A stretch of DNA of 5,843 nucleotides, taken from Acidimicrobiaceae bacterium (GTDB lineage Bacteria; Actinomycetota; Acidimicrobiia; Acidimicrobiales; Palsa-688). Under the pieces are notes generated by a model. The model saw only the letters and a program-made list of their open reading frames with translations. It made no database searches and was not told the DNA's origin. Positions within the stretch are counted from its first letter, which is position 1; every line of letters starts with the position of its first letter. Positions 1-5,772 of this stretch are shown piece after piece. The stretch is taken from the NCBI GenBank assembly GCA_009785715.1, contig WQVT01000177.1:1-5843 (forward strand), read 5' to 3'. The translations under genes were made by a program, and so were the position numbers.

Positions 1-500
1 AATCTCGTCATCCCCGTGCGATGGCGGTAGCAGTGCTCCTTCGTCTCGTCGAGGTTGTAGACCCGCAGCTTGTAGCCGCCCGTGGGCTCGGGCCACGGGA
101 CGATCGGGGCGATGTTGTCGACCGGCGGCTCGTACTCGTCCCGGTTCGGGCAGCGGTCGAGAAGGTCTCTCGCCTCAGAGGTGAAGCCGATCCAGACGTC
201 CCCGCCCTCGGGGAGGGCCACGGTGCTGTCGCCCGGGGGCAGGATGACGAGCGAGCCCACCGGGACGTCGAGCGACTCACCGGCCGCGGCGACCCGCAGC
301 GGGTGGAACAACGCCCAGACAAAGGCTTCATCAGGGTTGTCTCTGCGGACGTAGGCGGCGCCGCCCGGTCCCTTCACATAGACGCACACCATGTTCTGTG
401 TCCGGTGATACCAGACCTCGGCGCCCCCCTCGCCGCCGTCGTCCGGCTTGTCCTCATAGAACTTCCGGTAGGTGCCGATCATTCCGGTAGTCGCCGGCAT
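1..500 (-). CDS. Cupin-like protein, N-terminal part (runs off left edge)
   Basis: The frame is open from ATG at 500 to the window edge (166 codons, no stop), so the C-terminal part is missing. GGGGGAG at 504-510 sits just upstream of this ATG and supports it over a second ATG seven codons in. The visible half begins MPATTGMIGTYRKF. It has an aromatic-rich stretch VWYHRTQNMVCVYV (residues 29-42) and a beta-rich segment with VPVGSLVILPPGDSTVAL (79-96), a typical small-barrel turn pattern, then WIGFTSEARDLL. The later NIAPIVPWPEP (129-139) and YKLRVYNLD (143-151) recall, from memory, a two-cupin actinobacterial family whose metal-binding histidines lie in the second half. That half is outside the window, so no metal site can be checked. 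It lies 42 nt downstream of the amidohydrolase stop on the same strand and is probably the next gene of the catabolic operon. It could be a ring-modifying dioxygenase or isomerase; function not assigned. Reading frame is secure, the cupin call moderate. Confidence 0.7.
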   Translation of the reverse strand, partial: MPATTGMIGTYRKFYEDKPDDGGEGGAEVWYHRTQNMVCVYVKGPGGAAYVRRDNPDEAFVWALFHPLRVAAAGESLDVPVGSLVILPPGDSTVALPEGGDVWIGFTSEARDLLDRCPNRDEYEPPVDNIAPIVPWPEPTGGYKLRVYNLDETKEHCYRHRTGMTR

Positions 501-503
501 GCA

Positions 504-510
504 CTCCCCC
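504..510 (-). promoter_or_regulatory. Ribosome binding site of the cupin-like gene
   Basis: GGGGGAG on the minus strand, 3 nt before ATG at 500. It selects this ATG over the in-frame ATG at 482. Confidence 0.6.
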
Positions 511-542
511 TTTTCGCAGCGATTGTCTGATGCCAGCGAGAG

Positions 543-1721
543 CTACAGCCCGACGAACTGAGCTATCGAACCACCGAAGAAGCGCTCACGGAGCTTTTCA
601 TCGGGCGGAAGCAGCTTCTCGAAGAATGGCACCGCCGTCTTGCGTCCCTCGATGTGCGGGTAGTCACTGGAGAAGACAAACACGTCCGGGTCCGGAAGCC
701 GCTCGAGCATCTCCTGGACCGTGAGACTCTCCTGTCCGGACTCGATGAAGCCCGCCAAGGCGGTGAGGCGGACCTGACGCTGGATGTACTCCGAAGGCTT
801 GAGCGGCAGCTTGTAGAAGTTCTCGTGCGGTAGGCCGTCCATTGCGATCTTCGAGGTCTTGGCGTCGATGTCGAACAGGAACCCCGGAAACCAGGAGTGT
901 CCACACTCGGCCAGGATCATGCGAAGCCGTGGATGACGCTCGAACACGCCGTCGAAGACCATCGCCATCAAGAACTGGCGCGTGGGAGCCGCCTCTCCGA
1001 TGCCACCGAGATGGACGAAGGTCTCAAAGCTGCGTCCGTTGTTTGCGTACGCGGGATCTGCGGGCGTACCGAACTGGATGTGCACGTAGACGACCATCCC
1101 GAGGTCCTCGGCGGCCGACCACAGAGGCTCATAGTCCGGGTGGGTCCAGGACTTGGCCCTGTTCTGCGTCAGGTGGAAGGCCCGGCTGCCCGCCTCGCGC
1201 ATCCGCGTCATCTCGGCGATGGTCCACTCGACATTGGAGGGGTCGATCTGGGCCACCGGCATCAGCCGATCGGTGTACCCGCGAAGCTGCTCGACGGCCC
1301 AGCTGTTCCACGCGCTGACGGCGCGTGGCATCAACTCGGGATGGCCGCTCTCGCCGACTTGATAAGACAACTGGGAGAAGCCCGCCGTCGGATTGACAAA
1401 TTGAAGGTCGATGCCCTCGGCGTCGCAGACCTCAATGCGAGCCGCGCCGTCGAAGTAGGGCAGGAACTCGTCGCTCGCGCCCTCCTGATGCTCGCACTGC
1501 AACGTGTCGGACTTCTTGCAGTGCAGCAGGTTCTCCACCGTACACAGCTCGAGAGGGTCCTCGATGGCCCGGTGGTCGGAGAACCGGCCTTCGGCGGTCC
1601 TCCTGATCAGCACTTCTTCGAAGGATCGAGGCGGCGGAAGCTGAGCAGCCAGTTCAGGATCGGAGTAGTTGAGCCAGTCGAGCGGTTCAAAAAAGTGAGC
1701 GTCAGGATCAATGACTCGCAA
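543..1721 (-). CDS. Amidohydro_2-family metal-dependent hydrolase/decarboxylase
   Basis: A 392-residue TIM-barrel protein of the amidohydrolase-2 family, which includes ACMSD, gamma-resorcylate and 5-carboxyvanillate decarboxylases and related hydrolases/hydratases. Visible motifs are VIDPDAHFFEP at residues 3-13 (D7-x-H9 where many relatives have HxH), VYVHIQFG with H214, ILAECGHSWFPG with E272 and H275, and FSSDYPHIEG with D353. These are the usual metal/active-site strands 1, 5, 6 and 8. The frame stays open upstream to a GTG at 1817, but a TTG at 1721 has GGGGAGG 8 nt upstream and places the strand-1 motif at the very N-terminus, as the family expects. I chose TTG. Residues 60-78 hold three Cys eight residues apart (C60, C68, C76) with H67 and H78. 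The gene follows the SDR gene by 114 nt on the same strand. In a ring-cleavage operon a decarboxylase, hydratase or ring-fission-product hydrolase is likely. Family call strong, reaction unknown. Confidence 0.88.
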   Translation of the reverse strand: MRVIDPDAHFFEPLDWLNYSDPELAAQLPPPRSFEEVLIRRTAEGRFSDHRAIEDPLELCTVENLLHCKKSDTLQCEHQEGASDEFLPYFDGAARIEVCDAEGIDLQFVNPTAGFSQLSYQVGESGHPELMPRAVSAWNSWAVEQLRGYTDRLMPVAQIDPSNVEWTIAEMTRMREAGSRAFHLTQNRAKSWTHPDYEPLWSAAEDLGMVVYVHIQFGTPADPAYANNGRSFETFVHLGGIGEAAPTRQFLMAMVFDGVFERHPRLRMILAECGHSWFPGFLFDIDAKTSKIAMDGLPHENFYKLPLKPSEYIQRQVRLTALAGFIESGQESLTVQEMLERLPDPDVFVFSSDYPHIEGRKTAVPFFEKLLPPDEKLRERFFGGSIAQFVGL

Positions 1722-1729
1722 TTGTTCTG

Positions 1730-1736
1730 CCTCCCC
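1730..1736 (-). promoter_or_regulatory. Ribosome binding site deciding a TTG start
   Basis: GGGGAGG on the minus strand, 8 nt before TTG at 1721. The upstream in-frame GTG at 1817 has no comparable Shine-Dalgarno sequence and would add 32 residues not expected in the family. Confidence 0.65.
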
Positions 1737-1752
1737 TGATGTGCTGAAGCGA

Positions 1753-1782
1753 CCGGCTGCCCTGGCAAGCGGTGGCAGCCAG
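1753..1782 (-). other. Intercistronic inverted repeat (possible RNA hairpin)
   Basis: GGCTGCC and GGCAGCC form a perfect 7-bp inverted repeat (1755-1761 with 1774-1780, 12-nt loop), with one further outer C-G pair. It lies in the only sizeable gap inside the operon (1722-1835), just upstream of the amidohydrolase ribosome binding site. No T-run follows it in the transcribed direction, so it does not look like an intrinsic terminator. It may be an mRNA-processing or stability element, or chance in GC-rich DNA. Confidence 0.35.
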
Positions 1783-1835
1783 CCTAGCGCTGCCGGTTCT
1801 TGGAAAATCGATGTCACCGGGGCCCGCCCTCTGAA

Positions 1836-2636
1836 CTACCCGGACAGCGGCTCCAGGGCGTCGAGGTCGTCGTCCGGCGTGAGGAAGCGGCCGGACAGCC
1901 GGTCGAACTTCCCGGATCCAAGCTTCACGCACAGCTCCGCGCACGCCTCGAAGCCGGCCGTCCCGTCCTCACCGGCCTCCTTCCGCCCGGAGAGCCTGTT
2001 GACGAACCACGGCACGTACTTCCGGGCGTCGGGGTCGTCCATGGTCAGGTCCGAGATGCCCGTCAGCACGCTTCCGGGGTTGATGGAGAAGGCGGCGACG
2101 CCGTGCTCCCTGCCCTCCACGCCGAGGAACTCCATGAGCCGGATCTGGGTGTTCTTCGCCACCCCGTAGCCGGACATGTTCGGAGAGACCCGGGTGCCGC
2201 CCCTGCTCGACACCACGATCACCCGGCCGCCACCACGCTCGATCATGGCGGGGACGAAGGTGTGGACGCAGTGCATGGCGCCGAGGACGTGCACCGACTG
2301 AGCGGTCCACCACCTCGCCGGGTCGACGTACCACGTCGGTCCGAATGGCCAAGGGACGCCGGCGTTATGGACAGCGAGGGTCACGGTTCCGAAGCTCTTC
2401 TCGGCCGCGGCCCGAACCTCTTCGATGTCCTCGAGTCGGGTCACGTCCCCGACCACCCACACCGCGCGACCACCGGCCCCCTCGATCAGCCCGACAGTCT
2501 CCTCGAGCTCGGGCTGGGTGCGCGAGGTGACGACGACCGCAGCTCCCTCAGCGGCCAGACCCTTGGCGATCCACTGACCGAAGCCGCGGCCGCCACCCGT
2601 GACCACCGCGACCTGGCCCTCGAGCCGGCCCGTCAT
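1836..2636 (-). CDS. SDR-family NAD(P)-dependent oxidoreductase
   Basis: A 266-residue classical-size short-chain dehydrogenase/reductase with a Rossmann fold. It shows TGGGRGFG at residues 13-20 (dinucleotide binding), an Arg just after strand 2 in VVTSRTQ (R39, often seen with NADP preference), D64-V65 (adenine contact), NAG at 91-93, catalytic S144, and YGVAK with Y157 and K161, followed by NPG at 186-188. The fourth catalytic position, usually Asn in VNxxG, is His here (SVHVLGAM, H116), a variant that some SDRs seem to carry. The ATG overlaps the stop of the upstream hydrolase gene (ATGA, 4 nt). No good Shine-Dalgarno sequence precedes it, so translation is probably coupled. It likely oxidises an alcohol or reduces a carbonyl in the aromatic pathway. 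Substrate not inferable. Confidence 0.92.
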   Translation of the reverse strand: MTGRLEGQVAVVTGGGRGFGQWIAKGLAAEGAAVVVTSRTQPELEETVGLIEGAGGRAVWVVGDVTRLEDIEEVRAAAEKSFGTVTLAVHNAGVPWPFGPTWYVDPARWWTAQSVHVLGAMHCVHTFVPAMIERGGGRVIVVSSRGGTRVSPNMSGYGVAKNTQIRLMEFLGVEGREHGVAAFSINPGSVLTGISDLTMDDPDARKYVPWFVNRLSGRKEAGEDGTAGFEACAELCVKLGSGKFDRLSGRFLTPDDDLDALEPLSG

Positions 2637-3520
2637 TGTTTGTCAGAGCAGACCTCGAGAAGGAACGACTGCAGCTGCCCGAAGAGTGCGACCGACGGCT
2701 CGCCCTCGGGATCCGATGCCAACCACCCTGATGCCGGTGTCTCGGTGAGGTACAGATCCACGCTCCCGCCGCGAGCTCTATAGGAGGTCACGAATCGGTC
2801 CAGATGCGGATACGGGTGGCTTTGATCTGCCTCCGAACCCACATAGAAAACGGGTGGCGTCGCGACGGCCTCACCCCGTTCGAGGATCCGTACCGGACTT
2901 CCCTCGCTCATGGCATCCTCACTCCCCCAGTAGGCGTCATGGGAGGCGAGGATATTGGCGGTGAATTCCGGGCGCTCACCCGCTCGTTCGAGGTCCTTGG
3001 CGTACTGGTATCGACCCAGTGGATCGATGACCGGCCAGAGTGCAACCACGTAGGGCACGCTGGCGTCGAACGCGGCAACCGCCGGTGCCGATGTGTCCGC
3101 TGTCGCGGTGTAGCGGGGTTCGCCGGGACGCATGCCGAGGAGCACGGCCTGGTGGGCGCCTGACGAGCTGCCCATGATTCCGACCCGATCGGGAGTCGTG
3201 CGAAGCCGCTCCGCATTCGCTTTGGCCCATCGAATGGCAAAATTCGCGTCAGCAACCGAGGCGGGATAACCGGCGACGGGCGGCATACGGAAATCGATGG
3301 ATACGACGGCGACCCCGAGCCGCGCGAGGGCGGAAAGCATCGTGTCGTCCTTGGTCCGGTCATTCTCCGTCCAAGCACCGCCATGCAGGTGGACGAGCGA
3401 AGGAAATGGCCCACCGGACTTCGGCATGATGATTCGCGCGAGGAGCGCCGAATCGCCATGGCGAAGGTACTCCACATCATCGATGTCAATATCGTATTGA
3501 ATGCTGGATGGTGTCGGCAT
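2633..3520 (-). CDS. Alpha/beta hydrolase (HSL/esterase-like), catalytic His not evident
   Basis: A 295-residue alpha/beta-hydrolase-fold protein of the hormone-sensitive-lipase/esterase type. HGGAW at residues 46-50 is the oxyanion-hole motif, GSSSG at 117-121 is the nucleophile elbow with S119, and D232 in FYVGSEADQSHP is the expected acid. No signal peptide, so cytoplasmic. The catalytic His expected near residues 260-266 (usually H-x-F/W in such proteins) is absent: the segment reads TETPASGWLAS, and no His occurs after H239. Reading one base out of phase there gives CAT CAG, so a compensated frameshift or real active-site loss are both possible. It starts at ATG 3520, 5 nt after the dioxygenase stop, with only a weak AGGTG upstream, so it is probably translated by coupling. 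Its context suits hydrolysis of an aromatic ester or a ring-fission product. Fold call strong, activity uncertain. Confidence 0.88.
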   Translation of the reverse strand: MPTPSSIQYDIDIDDVEYLRHGDSALLARIIMPKSGGPFPSLVHLHGGAWTENDRTKDDTMLSALARLGVAVVSIDFRMPPVAGYPASVADANFAIRWAKANAERLRTTPDRVGIMGSSSGAHQAVLLGMRPGEPRYTATADTSAPAVAAFDASVPYVVALWPVIDPLGRYQYAKDLERAGERPEFTANILASHDAYWGSEDAMSEGSPVRILERGEAVATPPVFYVGSEADQSHPYPHLDRFVTSYRARGGSVDLYLTETPASGWLASDPEGEPSVALFGQLQSFLLEVCSDKQ

Positions 3521-3525
3521 CAGAC

Positions 3526-4536
3526 TCAGCGCACCTGGTCGCAGTAGGCGAACCCGACGTCGATCGGCGACGAGTAGATGTTGACAACGTCGACGATGGT
3601 GAACGGACTTCCCTCTGCCATCGATGAGGCCGTGATCCAGTCGAGTTCCTCGCGGGTCCCTCCCTGAGGACCGGGCATCAACGGCAGGATGCCGCTCGCA
3701 CCGCGGCTCGGGATGTCGAACGCCTGACTCTTGTCATCGTCCGGCACGACGTAGGCGTCGAAATGTTCCGCCCACGCGTTGATGTCCCCTGCCTCGAGGT
3801 GCTTGATCGCGATCTCGTCGAACTCCTCGTTCAGCCACGCCTCCTTCTCCCCCGGCGTGTGCCAGAGACCGCCGGAGCCGACCGAGACGACACGCAGGTC
3901 CTCGGGATACGCATCAATGATCTTTCGCAGTGCGTGTCCCAGAGCGACGGCTCGGGCCCCGGTGAGGCAGGGTGCATAGATGGAGTTCAGCACGATCGGG
4001 ATGGTCGGGATCGAGTAATCGGTCCAGTAGCCCAGGGGATTCATCCAGGCATGGCCGATACCCACCTCGGGGTTCGGGAGCTCCAATGAATACGCCGGGT
4101 CAAACCCCTCGGCGATGAGGCCGTACACGAGCGCCTTCGCCAGGTCGGGGTGCCCCGTCACCGTCTGCTGGCCGTCGATCGGGCTCACGCCCTCGGGGAG
4201 CGGGACCGACTTGTCCTGGTCGTGGTAGCGCTTGCCGCTGAACTCCGCGCCGGCATAGACCGTGATCAGCGGCATCACCTTCAGGCTCGGCGAGGGGAAG
4301 TTCTCACTCTGGTCGGCGCCGAAGATGAGGAGCACGTCCGGCTTCATCTCCGCCAGCTTGTGCTTCAGCGTGTTCTTCGCCGCGAGAACCCGCTGCGCCT
4401 TCTCCTGCCGCTCTTCGAAGGTGTCCTGCGGGACATCAGATCGGAGACTGCGATTCTGTCGCACCCGATCCCACGCTTCCGCGGGGCGGTCGATCCACAC
4501 GTGACTGGTGTTGAGCACTCCTACGAGCTTCGCCAC
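3526..4536 (-). CDS. LigB-type class III extradiol ring-cleavage dioxygenase homologue
   Basis: A 336-residue protein of the LigB superfamily, the catalytic beta-type subunit of protocatechuate 4,5-dioxygenase and relatives, which open catecholic rings with Fe(II) and O2. Visible landmarks are LNTSHVW with H12 (metal ligand in LigB), GIGHAWMNP with H162 (matching LigB His127), GSGGLWHTPG at 220-229 with H226 (matching catalytic His195), and REELDWI with E296/E297 where LigB has Glu242. The second metal His (LigB His61, normally in a D-H motif) is Gln in FGADQSENF (Q76), with E78 nearby. I believe a subfamily shares this DQxEN form. No separate LigA-type small subunit is seen in the window. 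The start is GTG at 4536, with GGGAGG 4 nt upstream. It is the first gene of the minus-strand operon. Superfamily call strong, ring-cleavage activity moderate because of Q76. Confidence 0.87.
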   Translation of the reverse strand: MAKLVGVLNTSHVWIDRPAEAWDRVRQNRSLRSDVPQDTFEERQEKAQRVLAAKNTLKHKLAEMKPDVLLIFGADQSENFPSPSLKVMPLITVYAGAEFSGKRYHDQDKSVPLPEGVSPIDGQQTVTGHPDLAKALVYGLIAEGFDPAYSLELPNPEVGIGHAWMNPLGYWTDYSIPTIPIVLNSIYAPCLTGARAVALGHALRKIIDAYPEDLRVVSVGSGGLWHTPGEKEAWLNEEFDEIAIKHLEAGDINAWAEHFDAYVVPDDDKSQAFDIPSRGASGILPLMPGPQGGTREELDWITASSMAEGSPFTIVDVVNIYSSPIDVGFAYCDQVR

Positions 4537-4663
4537 GAAGCCTCCCGAGCTCTGCTCGTCCCCCCTGAGTAATCGGACGAGTCGTTCGAATCATGATAGT
4601 TCGCCGACACTGAGGCGGGATCGGCCCGCTCCCGAATGGGCCCGGGCCTGTCAGGATTGGGAC
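4537..4663. promoter_or_regulatory. Divergent promoter region of dioxygenase operon and zinc-ribbon gene
   Basis: 127 nt lie between the minus-strand dioxygenase start and the plus-strand GTG at 4664. On the minus strand a TATCAT (-10-like) lies at 4598-4593, with no convincing -35. Just downstream of it is an imperfect palindrome (4571-4591). GGGAGG precedes the dioxygenase GTG, and AGGA precedes the plus-strand GTG. Promoter positions are tentative. Confidence 0.4.
4571..4591. promoter_or_regulatory. Candidate operator palindrome of the catabolic operon
   Basis: Ten-base arms, aatcggacga and tcgttcgaat, flank a central g and match as an inverted repeat at 8 of 10 positions. The site is 35-55 nt upstream of the dioxygenase start, over the expected transcription start of the TATCAT box. 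It differs from the 17-bp TetR boxes further right, so another regulator may bind it. Could be chance. Confidence 0.35.
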
Positions 4664-4954
4664 GTGGCCGATGCCGTGCGGTGGTGGGACATGCGTCCGG
4701 CGCAGGGGGGACAGGCGAAGCCCTACACCTGCCCGATTTGCCACGGGGTGCTGCTGGCGATGACCCCCAACACGCTGCTGATCCCAGAAGGCGACCCGAG
4801 CCGTCGCCGTCATGCACATACCGCCTGCGTGGTGACGCAGCGGAAGGCCGGCAAGCTGTTGACCAGAGCGGAGTGGGAGCGGGCCCAGTCGCCACCAAAG
4901 CCCGCCGGGCGACCGTGGTGGCGGCGGCTCCTCGGTTCCCGAGCGCTTCACTGA
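4664..4954 (+). CDS. Small zinc-ribbon-like protein, actinobacterial type
   Basis: A 96-residue basic protein starting MADAVRWWDMRP. C23-P-I-C26 is followed by SRRRHAHTACV with H50, H52 and C55. This CxxC...HxHxxC set could bind one zinc in a treble-clef or ribbon fold. The tail is rich in Pro, Arg and Trp (GRPWWRRLLG). I recognise the general form from conserved hypothetical proteins in actinomycetes but know no function for it. The frame stays open upstream to about 4508, but that stretch overlaps the dioxygenase start antisense and looks non-coding. GTG at 4664 with AGGA 8 nt upstream gives a compact protein beginning near the conserved RWWD motif; GTG at 4676 is an alternative. It runs convergent with the TetR gene, overlapping its end by 7 nt. 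Its relation to the catabolic operon is unclear and may be only positional. Confidence 0.7.
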   Translation: MADAVRWWDMRPAQGGQAKPYTCPICHGVLLAMTPNTLLIPEGDPSRRRHAHTACVVTQRKAGKLLTRAEWERAQSPPKPAGRPWWRRLLGSRALH

Positions 4955-5586
4955 CCCCGAGGCGACCTGCGGGGTGGCGTGGCGGGCGGGAGGAGCCGGC
5001 CGAGGAATTCCTCGAGCGCGGTCTGGGCGGATGCCTGAGCGCGGCTCACGTCGTCGGCGACAGCGATCAGGTGGGCGAGCTCGCTGAGGGTTGCGAGCAG
5101 CATGTGGGAAAACGGGTCGACCAGCTCGGCCTGGAGCCTGCCGGCGTCGGCGATCTCTCCGACGGCCTGTTTGATCAAGCCCAGGGCGTATTGCTCCTCA
5201 ATTTCCCGCCAGCGCTTCCAACCCAGCACGGCTGGTGCGTCGGTGAGCAGGATGCGGCGCACGACCGGGTCGCCGGCCAGCTCGATCCAGCTCGAGAAGC
5301 CGGATTTGAGCATGTCGACGGGGTCGGTCTCGCCGTGTGCGGTGGCCGCCGCCACCACCTCCTGGCCGACGCCTGTTTCGAGCTCCGCCACGACCGCTTC
5401 GAACAGGTCCTGCTTCCCGGGGAAGTGATGGTAGAGCGACCCGCGGCTCACGCCGGCGTGCTCGAGCACCGCCTCGATCGAGGTGTGGTCGTACCCGCGC
5501 TCGGCGAACAGCTCGGTGGCGGCGGCAACGAGTTGCCTGCGGGTCGCCTGCCCTCGCTCGACTCGCCTGTCCACGTCAGCCGGCAC
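4948..5586 (-). CDS. TetR-family transcriptional repressor
   Basis: A 212-residue regulator. The N-terminal DNA-binding domain spans about residues 15-62, with RRQLVAAATELFAERGYDHT followed by the helix-turn-helix SIEAVLEHAGVSRGSLYHHF (36-55) and PGKQDLF, the classic TetR signature. The remainder, with LTDAPAVLGWKRW in the middle, is an alpha-helical ligand-binding and dimer domain of normal length. The GTG at 5586 is preceded by GAGGGGG 4 nt upstream; a later in-frame GTG at 5574 lacks such a site. The gene diverges from the plus-strand hydrolase gene at 5780. Two inverted-repeat boxes (5644-5660 and 5670-5686) lie between them and are the likely binding sites, implying repression of that gene and of itself until a small molecule releases it. 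The ligand is unknown; a substrate of the neighbouring enzymes is a reasonable guess. Confidence 0.95.
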   Translation of the reverse strand: MPADVDRRVERGQATRRQLVAAATELFAERGYDHTSIEAVLEHAGVSRGSLYHHFPGKQDLFEAVVAELETGVGQEVVAAATAHGETDPVDMLKSGFSSWIELAGDPVVRRILLTDAPAVLGWKRWREIEEQYALGLIKQAVGEIADAGRLQAELVDPFSHMLLATLSELAHLIAVADDVSRAQASAQTALEEFLGRLLPPATPPRRSPRGQ

Positions 5587-5638
5587 CGTGCCCCCTCACC
5601 CTCGGGAAACCCCCGTTTGACAGAAAACTAGAAAACCA

Positions 5639-5667
5639 TTGACAAACCGTTGGTCGGTTTCTACATT
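5639..5667 (+). promoter_or_regulatory. Sigma70-like promoter of the divergent hydrolase gene
   Basis: A consensus TTGACA (5639-5644), a 17-bp spacer and TACATT (5662-5667) form a near-ideal vegetative promoter in an AT-rich island. The expected start is about 5674, leaving a leader of roughly 105 nt before ATG 5780. A TetR box fills the spacer. Confidence 0.7.
5644..5660. promoter_or_regulatory. TetR box 1
   Basis: AAACCG and CGGTTT arms flank TTGGT in a 17-bp inverted repeat. It matches box 2 at 14 of 17 positions and lies in the -35/-10 spacer, where bound repressor would exclude RNA polymerase. Confidence 0.7.
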
Positions 5668-5669
5668 TT

Positions 5670-5686
5670 AGACCGACGGTCGGTTT
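5670..5686. promoter_or_regulatory. TetR box 2
   Basis: The core ACCGAC-G-GTCGGT is a perfect inverted repeat, flanked by AG and TT. It is centred 26 bp from box 1 and covers the expected start point of the plus-strand promoter. A TAAAAT on the minus strand (5670-5665) could be a -10 for the TetR gene, which would make the boxes autoregulatory too. Confidence 0.72.
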
Positions 5687-5764
5687 GCTCGGGTCCATGC
5701 CAGCGAGACGAGCCCCCACCGACGACCCACCGAGTCTCCAAACCGACCACCCAACCCACGACCC

Positions 5765-5772
5765 AGGAGAGG
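5765..5772 (+). promoter_or_regulatory. Ribosome binding site of the right-edge gene
   Basis: AGGAGAGG, 7 nt before ATG at 5780. It is strong and well spaced, and it fixes the start of a gene of which only 64 nt are visible. Confidence 0.75.

Noticed and set aside
8..331. Minus-strand open frame rich in Ser and Arg near the left edge
   Set aside because: It is out of frame with the better open frame from ATG 500, which has a ribosome binding site and protein-like composition.
897..1739. Long plus-strand open frame opposite the amidohydrolase gene
   Set aside because: Its translation has no recognisable motifs and it mirrors the high-GC minus-strand gene, which has clear family motifs and a ribosome binding site.
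1753..1782. Intrinsic terminator between the SDR and amidohydrolase genes
   Set aside because: The inverted repeat is not followed by a T-run in the transcribed direction, so I list it only as a hairpin.
1800..2783. Long plus-strand open frame opposite the SDR and hydrolase genes
   Set aside because: An antisense shadow rich in Arg, Gly and His with no fold signature, spanning two well-supported minus-strand genes.
4508..4663. N-terminal extension of the zinc-ribbon protein from ATG 4508
   Set aside because: It would overlap the start of the dioxygenase gene and the operon promoter, and its Ser/Pro/Arg-rich composition looks non-coding.
5617..5622. A second TTGACA upstream of the hydrolase promoter
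   Set aside because: No -10-like hexamer lies at 16-18 bp spacing (5640-5645 reads tgacaa), so it does not make a promoter alone.
4636..5631. 331-codon plus-strand open frame across the zinc-ribbon gene and opposite TetR
   Set aside because: It crosses one gene in another frame and a secure TetR gene antisense. It would also include the convergent junction.
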